Assembly: GCA_910585135.1 (NCBI GenBank)
Contig: CAJUEB010000001.1
Span: forward strand, 6,027-47,558
Direction of reading: 5' to 3'
Source: an uncultured Eubacteriales bacterium
GTDB lineage: Bacteria; Bacillota; Clostridia; Peptostreptococcales; Anaerovoracaceae
Length of the DNA: 41,532 nt
Every line of letters starts with the position of its first letter. Position 1 is the stretch's first letter. Both the position numbers and the translations under genes were made by a program. Under the pieces are notes generated by a model, which ran no database searches, was not told the origin of the DNA, and saw only the letters and a program-made list of their open reading frames with translations. Positions 24,080 to 32,366 of the stretch are shown piece after piece.

Positions 24080-25810
24080 TTATTTTTCCCGGTTTACCGT
24101 ATCGATCGCAGATGCGATGCTCTCCGCCACGGAAATTTCCACTTTATCCGCTTCCCGCCTCAGCTTGTATTCGACGATTCCGTCCGCCGCGCCGCGTCCC
24201 ACGGTGATCCTAATCGGGATTCCCAAAAGATCCGCATCCTTAAACTTAACGCCCGGGCGTTCCTTTCGATCATCTAAAAGAACCTCTACCCCCGCACGAG
24301 TCAGATTCTTATAGATATCTTCCGCAACGGAAGCCTGCACTTCATCATTCGGTTTCATGACCGTGATCATGACATGATATGGCGCCACCGACATCGGCCA
24401 TATGATACCATTTTCGTCGTGATTCTGTTCTACGACAGCGGCCAGCGTCCTCGTAACGCCTATGCCGTAGCACCCCATGACGATCGGTTTATCCTGCATA
24501 TTTTCATCCTTGTACACCGCGCCCATAGCTTCGCTGTACTTTGTTCCCAGCTTAAATACCTGACCTACCTCAATGCCTCTGGCATACTTGACGGGTGCAC
24601 CGCATACAGGACATGGGTCGCCCTCTGCCAAAACCTTGATATCGGCAACGATATCGCCTTCATAATCCCTGCCGTAATTGACATTTTTCAGATGATAGTC
24701 TTCCTTACAAGCACCAGCGCACAGATTCTTCTGTCCCAAAAGCTCGCTGTCAACGACAATAGTGCAGTCATGCAGCCCGACAGGACCTGTAAAGCCGCCC
24801 ACGCAGCCTGTCGCCGCGCTCATTTTCTCCTCATCGGCAAATTCGATCGCATGCTCTGGAATATCGAGCGCATTGATGAGTTTCGTCATGTTCAATTCCC
24901 TGTCGCCTCTTACAAAAGCTGCAACATAGCCGTTTTCCCTGCCTTCTTTATCGTAGGTCACAAAGAGCAATGCCTTCATCGTCTGCGACGTTTCCAGCCC
25001 TAAAAATGCCGCAACTTCGTCAATCGTCTTCGTCTGCGGCGTATGCACCTCTTCCAGCGGAAGCGCTTCAATATCATCCTGCGGCTTTGCATCAACGCAC
25101 AGCGCCCTTTCCACGGTCGCTGCCATATCGCACTTCTCACAGTATGCGATCTCGCTTTCCCCGACCTCCGAGAGTGCCTCAAATTCATGGGAATTGCTGC
25201 CGCCGATTGCGCCGGAATCAGCCTCTACTGCACGGAACGTCAACCCACATCTTGTGAACACCCGCGCATACGCATCATACATATCCTGATAGCTCTGATC
25301 CAGACCCTCCTGATCCTTATCAAAGGAATACGCATCCTTCATGATGAATTCTCTGCTGCGCATCAGCCCAAACCTTGGCCTTGCTTCATCCCTATACTTG
25401 AACTGTATCTGATACAAATTGACCGGAAGCTGACGGTAAGAATTGATATCGTTTCTGGCAATATCCGTAAAGATTTCCTCATGCGTCGGTCCGAGACAGA
25501 AATCCCTTCCGCTCCTGTCCTGAAGCCGCCAAAGCTCAGGTCCGTAAGCATACCATCTGCCCGATTCCTGCCAAAGCTCCGCCGGCTGTACCGCCGACAT
25601 ATGGATCTCCTGCCCGCCGGCCGCATCCATCTCTTCCCTGACGATGTTTTCGATTTTCTGGATCGAACGCCAGCCGAGATGCATGAACCCATACACGCCG
25701 GAAACGAGCTTTCTGATCATTCCTGCCCGAAGGAGCAGAATATGGCTGGGAATCTCCGCTTCGGTTGGAACTTCCCGTAATGTCTTTAAATGCATCTTTG
25801 ATAATTTCAT
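24080..25810 (-). CDS. proS: Prolyl-tRNA synthetase (bacterial type)
   Basis: Charges tRNA-Pro. The 576 residues are of the bacterial form, with an editing (INS) domain inserted between class II motifs 2 and 3. Visible parts: motif 2 region RPRFGLMRSREFIMKDAYSFD, an insert with MKALLFVTYDKEG and GPVGL, motif 3 GCYGIGVTRTLAAV, and the C-terminal anticodon-binding domain (VEVLLDDRKERPGVKFKDADLLGIPIRI). AAGGAG site seven bases before the ATG. It lies 10 bp after ispDF and is followed without gap by the TRIC gene. Confidence 0.97.
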   Translation of the reverse strand: MKLSKMHLKTLREVPTEAEIPSHILLLRAGMIRKLVSGVYGFMHLGWRSIQKIENIVREEMDAAGGQEIHMSAVQPAELWQESGRWYAYGPELWRLQDRSGRDFCLGPTHEEIFTDIARNDINSYRQLPVNLYQIQFKYRDEARPRFGLMRSREFIMKDAYSFDKDQEGLDQSYQDMYDAYARVFTRCGLTFRAVEADSGAIGGSNSHEFEALSEVGESEIAYCEKCDMAATVERALCVDAKPQDDIEALPLEEVHTPQTKTIDEVAAFLGLETSQTMKALLFVTYDKEGRENGYVAAFVRGDRELNMTKLINALDIPEHAIEFADEEKMSAATGCVGGFTGPVGLHDCTIVVDSELLGQKNLCAGACKEDYHLKNVNYGRDYEGDIVADIKVLAEGDPCPVCGAPVKYARGIEVGQVFKLGTKYSEAMGAVYKDENMQDKPIVMGCYGIGVTRTLAAVVEQNHDENGIIWPMSVAPYHVMITVMKPNDEVQASVAEDIYKNLTRAGVEVLLDDRKERPGVKFKDADLLGIPIRITVGRGAADGIVEYKLRREADKVEISVAESIASAIDTVNREK

Positions 25811-25820
25811 AAATTTCTCC

Positions 25821-27062
25821 TTACCTGTATATCGAACATACCGCTTCGGCTGCGATTCCTTCCTTGCGTCCTGTAAAGCCCAGCCTTTCGGTCGTCGTTG
25901 CCTTGATGTTGATCCTGCCCGCTTCGAGCTTTAAAACCCGGGCCAGATTGCCGCGCATTTCATCGATATGAGGCGCGATCTTAGGTGCTTGCGCAATCAC
26001 GGTCACATCCACATTTCCGATGGAATAAAGATTTTCACGAAGCAGCCCTGCCACCCTGGAAAGAAGCGTCAGGCTGGAAATGCCCCGATACTGCTCGTTT
26101 GTATCCGGGAAATGACGCCCGATATCGCCCAGCGCAGCAGCGCCCAAAAGCGCATCCATCAGCGCATGTACCAGCACATCGGCATCGGAGTGTCCCAAAA
26201 GGCCCCGTTCATAAGGAATCTTTACGCCCCCTAGGATCAAATCCCTGCCAGCTTCCAATCTATGGACATCAAATCCTGTCCCTACCCTGGTTTCCATCGG
26301 CAGATCCTCTTTCGTCGTTATTTTAATATTGCGATAATCGCCCTCTACAAGTTTCACCTGATATCCTGCCCACTCAACGACAGAAGCATCATCAGTGCCG
26401 TAGTAACCCTGCTGCATTGCTTTCCGGTAAGCCTCCGTTAAACAGGACTTCTGAAAACCCTGCGGTGTTTGAACGGAAAAATAACGGCTTCTGTCCACGC
26501 TGCGGCTCTCCGCGCCCTCCAAGCAGGTCATGCCCTCCAGGCCACCTGCGCCGGCCAGGTTTTCCTTGTGATCTGCGCTGTCCACGCATTCTGGGCTATC
26601 CGTACCAACCTCGCCCACATACCTAAGGCTATCCTTCAGCGGGACACAGGGAACGGCAGCGCCGCTTTCCGCTGCTGCGTTTATAACAGCTCGCACCACC
26701 GCTTCGCTGATGAAAGGCCGGGCGCCATCGTGGATCAAAATATAGTCCGTCTCCGGCCGCTTGTTCTCGATTTCCGCTAACGCACGGCATACCGAATCCT
26801 GACGCTGCCGCCCGCCGGAAATGATGCTTGCCACCTTGCATAAACCATACTCCGTAACAAGCCTTTGACAATAATCGATATACGCCTCATTTGTCACGAT
26901 AAAAATATCATCCACTTGGTGAATGGACTCGAATACTTTCACTGTCTTCACGATCATCGGCTGACCGCCGATCGCAAGATACTGCTTTGGCGTCCGGCCG
27001 CCAAGACGCTTGCCGCTTCCTGCGGCGGCGATCACGACGGCAACCCTTTTGCTGTCACGCAT
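25821..27062 (-). CDS. ispDF: Bifunctional IspD-IspF enzyme of the MEP isoprenoid pathway
   Basis: Fusion of MEP cytidylyltransferase (IspD, residues 1 to about 250) and MECDP synthase (IspF, from about 256). The IspD part shows AAAGSGKRLGGRTPKQYL, HDGARPF and QTPQGF. The IspF part shows GTGFDVHRL (zinc ligands Asp, His), LLGHSDADVLVHALMDALLGAAALGDIG and KATTTERLGFTGRKEGI. The two enzymes act at steps 3 and 5 of the pathway. Odd: between residues about 152 and 188 of IspD there is an extra stretch of about 35 residues where relatives have a short turn before the AVQTPQ motif. The ATG overlaps the yacL stop by one base (TAATG). Confidence 0.95.
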   Translation of the reverse strand: MRDSKRVAVVIAAAGSGKRLGGRTPKQYLAIGGQPMIVKTVKVFESIHQVDDIFIVTNEAYIDYCQRLVTEYGLCKVASIISGGRQRQDSVCRALAEIENKRPETDYILIHDGARPFISEAVVRAVINAAAESGAAVPCVPLKDSLRYVGEVGTDSPECVDSADHKENLAGAGGLEGMTCLEGAESRSVDRSRYFSVQTPQGFQKSCLTEAYRKAMQQGYYGTDDASVVEWAGYQVKLVEGDYRNIKITTKEDLPMETRVGTGFDVHRLEAGRDLILGGVKIPYERGLLGHSDADVLVHALMDALLGAAALGDIGRHFPDTNEQYRGISSLTLLSRVAGLLRENLYSIGNVDVTVIAQAPKIAPHIDEMRGNLARVLKLEAGRINIKATTTERLGFTGRKEGIAAEAVCSIYR

Positions 27063-28180
27063 TATTTCACCTGCCTGTTTCCAGCAGGACGAGCGAATAT
27101 CATCCGCCCTGCCGAAGTCTGAAGCACACTTGTAACGGTTACTTTAATTGTCCGTCCGATGAAGCGCTTTCCTTCTTCCACTACGATCATCGTTCCATCA
27201 TCCAGGTATGCGACCGCCTGGTTGTTTTCCTTGCCTTCTTTGACCAGGGCCAGTACCATTTCTTCCCCCGGCAGTACGACAGGCTTCAGGGTATTGGCCA
27301 GCTCGTTTATGTTGAGAACCTCAACGCCTTTGATCGCTGCGACTTTATTCAGGTTAAAATCATTGGTCACGACCTTACCGTTCATGATCTGTGCCAGCTT
27401 CAAAAGCTTCGCATCTACTTCCGGAATATCATCCAGCGACTTTTCTTCCGTGGTATTGTAGATTTCGATGCCGTATTCATTCTGGATCTTATTGAGGATG
27501 TCAAGCCCCCGCCTTCCTCTGTTTCGCTTCAACGCATCTGATGAATCCGCGATATGCCGCAGCTCCACCAGCACAAATTCCGGGATCACGATCGTTCCTT
27601 CGATAAAACCCGTCTTCATGATATCCGATATCCGGCCGTCTATAATCACGCTGGTATCGAAGATCTTCGGCATGGCATCCGTCTTAACCTTGCCTTTGCC
27701 TCCCACTGACGAAATCTTTCGTGACACGCCCCATGTCATTTTGATGTCTTTTCCCTTTTTCGTCGCAATGACAATGCCCACATATCCCAAAATGATATAT
27801 GTGATAATATTCAGTATCACATCGATATATGGAACTTTGATCCCGACGTATATCTGGCTGATCAGAAAGGCGATAATAAGTCCTGCGATCAGACCGATCG
27901 TACCCATCACCACATCGTTGGTGGACACCTTTTGCAAATCAGATTCTATGTCATTTGCAACCTTCGTGCCTTGTCGTTTCAGGGTCGGCGTTAAGCGAAA
28001 GAATATTAATCCAAAAATAATTACGAATAAAAGAGATATGCACAGTTCCTGCACACCCGAAAAATCGACCATTTCTTCATGCCCCGCAAAGCTAAAAAGA
28101 AATGTAATCAATAAAAATACACCATACCCCACGATGGCGCCTGCAACGGTAAGGGCAGCCCTTACTAGTTTTTTCAGCAT
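27062..28180 (-). CDS. YacL-family membrane PIN/TRAM-domain protein
   Basis: 372 residues from the ATG at 28180, which follows AGGAGG by 8 bases; an in-frame GTG at 28189 falls on that site and is unlikely. Four hydrophobic helices fill residues 1 to about 135. A PIN nuclease domain starts at KIFDTSVIIDGRI (metal-binding Asp), with VELRHIADSSDALKRNRGRRGLDIL and TNDFNLNKVA. A TRAM RNA-binding domain ends the protein (YLDDGTMIVVEEGKRFIGRTIKVTVTSVLQTSAGRMIFA). In Bacillus, YacL sits beside ispD and ispF, as here. A membrane-bound RNase or RNA-binding role is inferred; no substrate is known to me. Confidence 0.92.
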   Translation of the reverse strand: MLKKLVRAALTVAGAIVGYGVFLLITFLFSFAGHEEMVDFSGVQELCISLLFVIIFGLIFFRLTPTLKRQGTKVANDIESDLQKVSTNDVVMGTIGLIAGLIIAFLISQIYVGIKVPYIDVILNIITYIILGYVGIVIATKKGKDIKMTWGVSRKISSVGGKGKVKTDAMPKIFDTSVIIDGRISDIMKTGFIEGTIVIPEFVLVELRHIADSSDALKRNRGRRGLDILNKIQNEYGIEIYNTTEEKSLDDIPEVDAKLLKLAQIMNGKVVTNDFNLNKVAAIKGVEVLNINELANTLKPVVLPGEEMVLALVKEGKENNQAVAYLDDGTMIVVEEGKRFIGRTIKVTVTSVLQTSAGRMIFARPAGNRQVK

Positions 28181-28226
28181 ATGTTTCACCTCCTTTCTTC
28201 TATTTTGTATTAGTTTTTATGTATAG

Positions 28227-28700
28227 CTAAATTGCGCATTCGACGAGCCGGAACGCTTCCTCCCCGTCCATATCCTCCACCAGCATGATCTCACTAAGCA
28301 AAATACGCCTGGCATTGCTGAGCATTTTCTTTTCCCCGGCAGAAAGCTTCTTCCTCCTGTCCATCCTGGTAAGGTTTCTCACGATTTCAGCCGCTTCCTT
28401 GATGTCGCCGGTTTTCAATTTTTTCATATTTTCCCGCTGTCGCTTGCTCCAGTTGACGGGCATCCTGCTGGACTCCTGCCCTAAAATGGATATGACTTGT
28501 TTCACCGCTTCCTTGGAAACGATCGGCCTTACGCCGATATCATCACAGCTGTCCACAGGCAGTAGAAGCTCCATTCCATCACAGGAGATGTTAAGAACAT
28601 AATAGTTCCTGACCGTCCCCAGGATTTTTCTTGGTTCAATATGCTCTATTGTCCCTGCGCCATGCATGGGATATAGAATTCTATCCCCGATCTGATACAT
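28227..28700 (-). CDS. CarD-like/TRCF-domain transcription regulator
   Basis: 157 residues from ATG 28700 (GGAGG seven bases before; the frame stays open to 28718). The N-terminal CarD/TRCF interaction domain reads YQIGDRILYPMHGAGTIEHIEPRKILG...YYVLNI, and a helical C-terminal domain follows. CarD proteins bind the RNA polymerase beta subunit and stabilise open promoter complexes. First gene of the convoy that runs through yacL and ispDF to the ferredoxin gene. Its promoter lies against the structured repeats at 28736-28999, as hpf's does. Confidence 0.93.
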   Translation of the reverse strand: MYQIGDRILYPMHGAGTIEHIEPRKILGTVRNYYVLNISCDGMELLLPVDSCDDIGVRPIVSKEAVKQVISILGQESSRMPVNWSKRQRENMKKLKTGDIKEAAEIVRNLTRMDRRKKLSAGEKKMLSNARRILLSEIMLVEDMDGEEAFRLVECAI

Positions 28701-28726
28701 GAAGAGCCTCCAAGCCATACATATTA

Positions 28727-28735
28727 ATTATAATA
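28727..28735 (-). promoter_or_regulatory. Probable carD promoter (-10 region)
   Basis: On the minus strand TGGTATTATAAT contains TATTAT (28730-28735) preceded by TGG, an extended -10 like those at hpf, and an overlapping TATAAT (28727-28732). No -35 hexamer is seen at normal distance; TTGAAC lies 24 bp upstream of TATTAT, across the inverted repeat 28736-28760. Confidence 0.55.
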
Positions 28736-28999
28736 CCATGCAAGGCTTGCCTCTGCATGGTTCAATAAACGCTTCCCTGCGGCAGCGCCGTGAGAATGTT
28801 CAGCGTTTATTCTAACGAGCAAGCCTGTCGCCGCGAGTTTCAATAAACGCTTCCTTACGGCAGCGCCGTGAGAATGTTCAGCGTTTATTCTAACGAGCAA
28901 GCCTGTCGCCGCGAGTTTCAATGAACGCTTCCTTGCGGCAGCGCCGTGAGAATGTTCAGCGTTTATTATACCACAAATTCTGTACCCAGCCAACAGAAT
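28736..28999 (-). repeat. Three tandem 78-bp copies of the structured repeat upstream of carD
   Basis: Hairpin units at 28764-28811, 28842-28889 and 28920-28967 recur with a period of exactly 78 bp. The closing stems are AATAAACGC/GCGTTTATT in copies 1 and 2 and AATGAACGC/GCGTTTATT (one G-U pair) in copy 3; the inner tip is CGGC-GCT-GCCG in minus-strand sense, like the hpf copies. The array is flanked by CCATGCA/TGCATGG (28736-28760) and ATTCTGT/ACAGAAT (28977-28999). The minus-strand 89-residue open frame across it (repeats of 26 residues) exists only because 78 is a multiple of three. Confidence 0.85.
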
Positions 29000-29079
29000 A
29001 TGATAGAATATCTATATATCGTTCACAAAGACCACACATTGAAATTTTATTCTTAATATAAATGAAAGGAGACGACACC

Positions 29080-29751
29080 ATGGCAAAAATCTTAGTTGCA
29101 GATGACGAACAAAAGATCCGGGAGGTAATCAGGGAATATTCTGAATTTAACGGTCACGAAATAACAGAAGCAGCTGACGGAATGACGGCAGTAGGCCTAT
29201 GCAAACTCAACGATTACGACTTGATCATCATGGATATCATGATGCCAAAGCTGGATGGATTCTCTGCCTGCAAGGAAATTCGAAAGATAAAAGATATTCC
29301 TATTATCATGCTGTCCGCCAGAAGCGAAGAATACGATAAGCTGTTTGGCTTCGAACTGGGCATAGACGATTATGTCGTGAAGCCTTTCAGCCCCAAAGAG
29401 CTGATGGCAAGGGTCAATGCCGTGCTGGCCAGAAATCACGCTGCCGAAAAGCCGAGCGAAAAAATCATGAGCTTTGACGGCCTTGAAATTAATATCCCTG
29501 CAAGAACCGTTTCCGTAGACGGCAAAAAGGTCGATCTGACACCGAAGGAATACGATCTTCTGTTCTATCTGGTGGAAAACAAGAACATTGCCCTCTCCAG
29601 GGATAAGCTGCTCTCCGATATCTGGGGCTATGATTTCTTCGGCGATGACAGAACCATCGATACGCACATCAAAAACCTCCGGAATAATCTGGGAAAATAC
29701 AGGGACTATATCGTTACACTCAGAGGGGTGGGTTATAAATTTGAAGCTTAA
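29080..29751 (+). CDS. OmpR/PhoB-family response regulator
   Basis: DNA-binding output protein of a two-component system, 223 residues. The receiver domain has the acidic pair VADDE (residues 8-9), phospho-acceptor D52 in IIMDIMMP, LSAR and the KPF lysine. The winged-helix domain includes LTPKEYDLLFYLVENKN, RTIDTHIKNLRNNLG and TLRGVGYKFE. ATG at 29080 has AAAGGAG eight bases before; the frame is open to 29062. The sensor kinase follows with an 11-bp overlap. Target genes cannot be told. A plus-strand TGATAGAAT near 29002 could be an extended -10 promoter, but no -35 accompanies it. Confidence 0.95.
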   Translation: MAKILVADDEQKIREVIREYSEFNGHEITEAADGMTAVGLCKLNDYDLIIMDIMMPKLDGFSACKEIRKIKDIPIIMLSARSEEYDKLFGFELGIDDYVVKPFSPKELMARVNAVLARNHAAEKPSEKIMSFDGLEINIPARTVSVDGKKVDLTPKEYDLLFYLVENKNIALSRDKLLSDIWGYDFFGDDRTIDTHIKNLRNNLGKYRDYIVTLRGVGYKFEA

Positions 29752-31177
29752 ATTCAAGATTGATTACAGAAGCATAAAATTTAAAACATGCTTGTATTTT
29801 ATATTGTTCGCGGGTTTTCTCCTGATCGTCTTATGGTTTTTGCAGGTGCTGTTCCTCAACAATTTTTACGGCGTAATGAAAGATGAGCAGACACAGCGCG
29901 TTGTCAAGGATATCCAGTCCAATTACAAAATCCAAAGCAACAGCAAGTTTCTGCGTTCCATCGAAACGATATCAAACTCCAACGATATGTTTATCTACAT
30001 CATATCCTCCGATGGAAACACCATGTACTTCAAGCCATCCGGCGACGCCACAAGCTCCAACTACTATGCAGAACAGATACAGACCGTCAACGATGCCATG
30101 CTGGAGTCAAAGGATCGCTCTGCATACCTGAAAATCAAAAGCGCCGATGACTCTAAGGAGGTTCTGGCTTACGGCTCTCTTTTGACGGCAAAGGGCAAGA
30201 CGCCGCTTCTGGTCTATATCTTTTCCCCATTGTTTCCGATTTCTTCAACGATACAGATATTGACCAACCAGCTCGTATACGTGTCCTTCATATCGCTGCT
30301 CGTTGCATGCCTGATTTCCTTCTACCTTTCCATCAGGATCACCAAGCCTATCCGTACCATCACCCGTTCCGCCGAACGGCTCGCTGACGGTGAATACGGA
30401 ATCATGTTCAAGGGCGGTCATTATACGGAAATCAACCATCTGGCGGACACGCTGACCCGCGCCTCTATCGAACTGGAAAAATCGGATATGCTGCAAAAAG
30501 ATCTGATCGCCAACGTTTCCCATGACCTGCGGACGCCGCTGACGATGATCAAATCCTACGCGGAAATGATCCGAGATCTATCAGGCAATAATCCGCAAAA
30601 ACGGGAACAACACCTGCAAGTCATCATCGATGAGGCCGACAGGCTTAACGCCCTCGTAGGAGATCTGCTGTCCATATCCAGGATGCAGTCCGGCAAGATG
30701 GTGTTAGAGCGGAGCGATTTTAACATCACCCATGCGGTCGAGAGCATCATCAACACCTATAAAATCATGGAAGTAGACGAAGGATACACGTTCCATTTCA
30801 ACTGCCCTGTCAATTTCATCGTCAACGGCGATGAAGAAAAAATCAAGCAGGTTATCGCTAATCTCGTGACCAATGCGATCAAATTCGCAGGAGAAGATAA
30901 AACGATAAATATATCGCTCAAGCGCCGTGGAAAATCCGTCGTCTGCAAGGTTGAGGATCACGGCGTAGGCATCAAAGCCGATGAGCTTGACCATGTGTGG
31001 GAGCGCTACTACCGCGCCAGTTCCAACATGGTACGCGCCTCCGAAGGATCGGGTCTTGGGCTTTCCATCGTCAAGGAAATCCTCACCCTACACAAAACCG
31101 ATTTTGGCGTAAGCAGCACCCTTGGAAAGGGAACGACCTTCTGGTTTGAGCTGATGTATGTCAAGACGGAAAAATAG
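29741..31177 (+). CDS. Membrane sensor histidine kinase
   Basis: Partner of the response regulator. The best start is TTG at 29741 (MKLKFKIDYRS), inside the regulator's last codons and about 9 bases after GAGGGGTGG; no ATG precedes the first membrane helix in frame except one deep inside the regulator gene. 478 residues: membrane helix about 17-38, extracytoplasmic sensor of about 140 residues, a second helix (LVYVSFISLLVACLISFYLSI), and HAMP (TKPIRTITRSAERLADGEYGI). HisKA has phospho-acceptor H261 in VSHDLRTPLTM, and the HATPase domain has NLVTNAIKF, DHGVGI and GSGLGLSIVKEI. Signal unknown. Confidence 0.93.
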   Translation: MKLKFKIDYRSIKFKTCLYFILFAGFLLIVLWFLQVLFLNNFYGVMKDEQTQRVVKDIQSNYKIQSNSKFLRSIETISNSNDMFIYIISSDGNTMYFKPSGDATSSNYYAEQIQTVNDAMLESKDRSAYLKIKSADDSKEVLAYGSLLTAKGKTPLLVYIFSPLFPISSTIQILTNQLVYVSFISLLVACLISFYLSIRITKPIRTITRSAERLADGEYGIMFKGGHYTEINHLADTLTRASIELEKSDMLQKDLIANVSHDLRTPLTMIKSYAEMIRDLSGNNPQKREQHLQVIIDEADRLNALVGDLLSISRMQSGKMVLERSDFNITHAVESIINTYKIMEVDEGYTFHFNCPVNFIVNGDEEKIKQVIANLVTNAIKFAGEDKTINISLKRRGKSVVCKVEDHGVGIKADELDHVWERYYRASSNMVRASEGSGLGLSIVKEILTLHKTDFGVSSTLGKGTTFWFELMYVKTEK

Positions 31178-31315
31178 CGACAAAGAACACGCTACAGGAA
31201 TCCCCGCAAATGACGCAAAGCGGCAGCAGCTGCGGCGATAAACGAAGACGAACCGCACGTGAGCCTATAGATGCAAGGCAAAAATAGAAGCAAAACTAGA
31301 GAAAGGATGCAAACG

Positions 31316-32134
31316 ATGCACGATAAACCTAACGAAATATGCAGATTAGACTGCGACTTCCACACCCATACCGGATTTTCCGATGACTGCGATATCCCAC
31401 CTGAAAAAATGCTGGAAAGCGCATATGCCAAAGGAATCAAAACCTTAGCGGTCACCGACCATTACGATCCCGGATATCCAGACCCGGAATTTCCGTTTAC
31501 CATAGATTTTGAAACCTATCAGAAGCGCCTGCAAAAATTGAAGGAAAAATACCAAGTCAGGATGGAAATCCTGACGGGGCTTGAAGTAGGCATCATGGAT
31601 GGGCAATTTGAAGCCGCCAATAAAATCGTCAACGCCTTTCCCTATGATTTTATCATCGGCTCTTTCCACTGCTATCGCGGGAAAGACCTCTATACCTATG
31701 ATTATTCGAATGCAGACGGGCCTGCCATGCTGGAGGACTTTTATACCTGGATGTATGATTGCCTCAAGGAATTTGACAACTACGATATCCTTGGACATTT
31801 CAGCATCCTGGATCGGTACATCGGCAAGCTGTATGACTATGCGCCTGTTGAAGAGATTATCGATGAAATCCTGAAGCTCCTGATCCAACGTGGAAAGGGC
31901 ATTGAAATCAATACGTCAAGCTTTAAATATGGAACGGGGACTTGGCTTCCGCGGGAATCGATCCTAAAGCGATACCGCCAGCTAGGCGGCGAAATTCTGA
32001 CCTTCGGCTCTGACGCCCACGACCCGCAGTATTATCAATACCATTTTAATGACGCCGTAGAGCTGGCGAAAAGCCTGGGCTACCGTTATTACTGCAAATT
32101 CCGGGAAAGAAAGCCAGAATTTATCGCGCTATAG
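31316..32134 (+). CDS. PHP-domain phosphoesterase (histidinol-phosphatase-like)
   Basis: 272 residues from ATG 31316, which has AGAAAGG nine bases before; in-frame ATGs at 31307 and 31271 are less well placed. PHP metal-binding motifs in order: DFHTHTGFSDDC, AVTDHYD, GLEVG, GSFHCY, GHFSILDRY, EINTS, GSDAHDP. This matches the HisJ/HisK histidinol-phosphatase group, but no other histidine gene is near, so another phosphoester substrate is possible. Third plus-strand gene after the two-component system, followed by a weak terminator and then convergent radA. Confidence 0.88.
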   Translation: MHDKPNEICRLDCDFHTHTGFSDDCDIPPEKMLESAYAKGIKTLAVTDHYDPGYPDPEFPFTIDFETYQKRLQKLKEKYQVRMEILTGLEVGIMDGQFEAANKIVNAFPYDFIIGSFHCYRGKDLYTYDYSNADGPAMLEDFYTWMYDCLKEFDNYDILGHFSILDRYIGKLYDYAPVEEIIDEILKLLIQRGKGIEINTSSFKYGTGTWLPRESILKRYRQLGGEILTFGSDAHDPQYYQYHFNDAVELAKSLGYRYYCKFRERKPEFIAL

Positions 32135-32146
32135 GCTTTTGATATT

Positions 32147-32176
32147 ACGAAAGCTTTTTGCTTTTCCGTGTTTTTT
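32147..32176 (+). terminator. Probable intrinsic terminator after the PHP gene
   Basis: AAAGC-TTTTT-GCTTT flanked by an imperfect CG pairing, then GTGTTTTTT, about 13 bp past the stop codon on the plus strand. The stem is short, so efficiency is doubtful. It lies between the convergent PHP and radA genes. Confidence 0.5.
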
Positions 32177-32366
32177 AACAATTGCACACAGTTTTTTAAG
32201 GAAATAATGCCGCCGCATGCAGGGAATACGCACAAGGTACGATAAAACAATAGCATCACGGGAATATAAAAGTTATTCATGAACTTCCCAATAGCCATAC
32301 CGCCTGCCACCTTTGCGTTCTATTAACCGTTTGTCTTTCAATACATCCAATCACCTGTATCAAAAA

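Noticed and set aside
28724..28993. 89-residue minus-strand open frame with three 26-residue repeats (INAEHSHGAA...)
   Set aside because: It coincides with the 78-bp structured repeat, whose other copies beside hpf are non-coding; it is in frame only because 78 is divisible by three, and it has no ribosome site.
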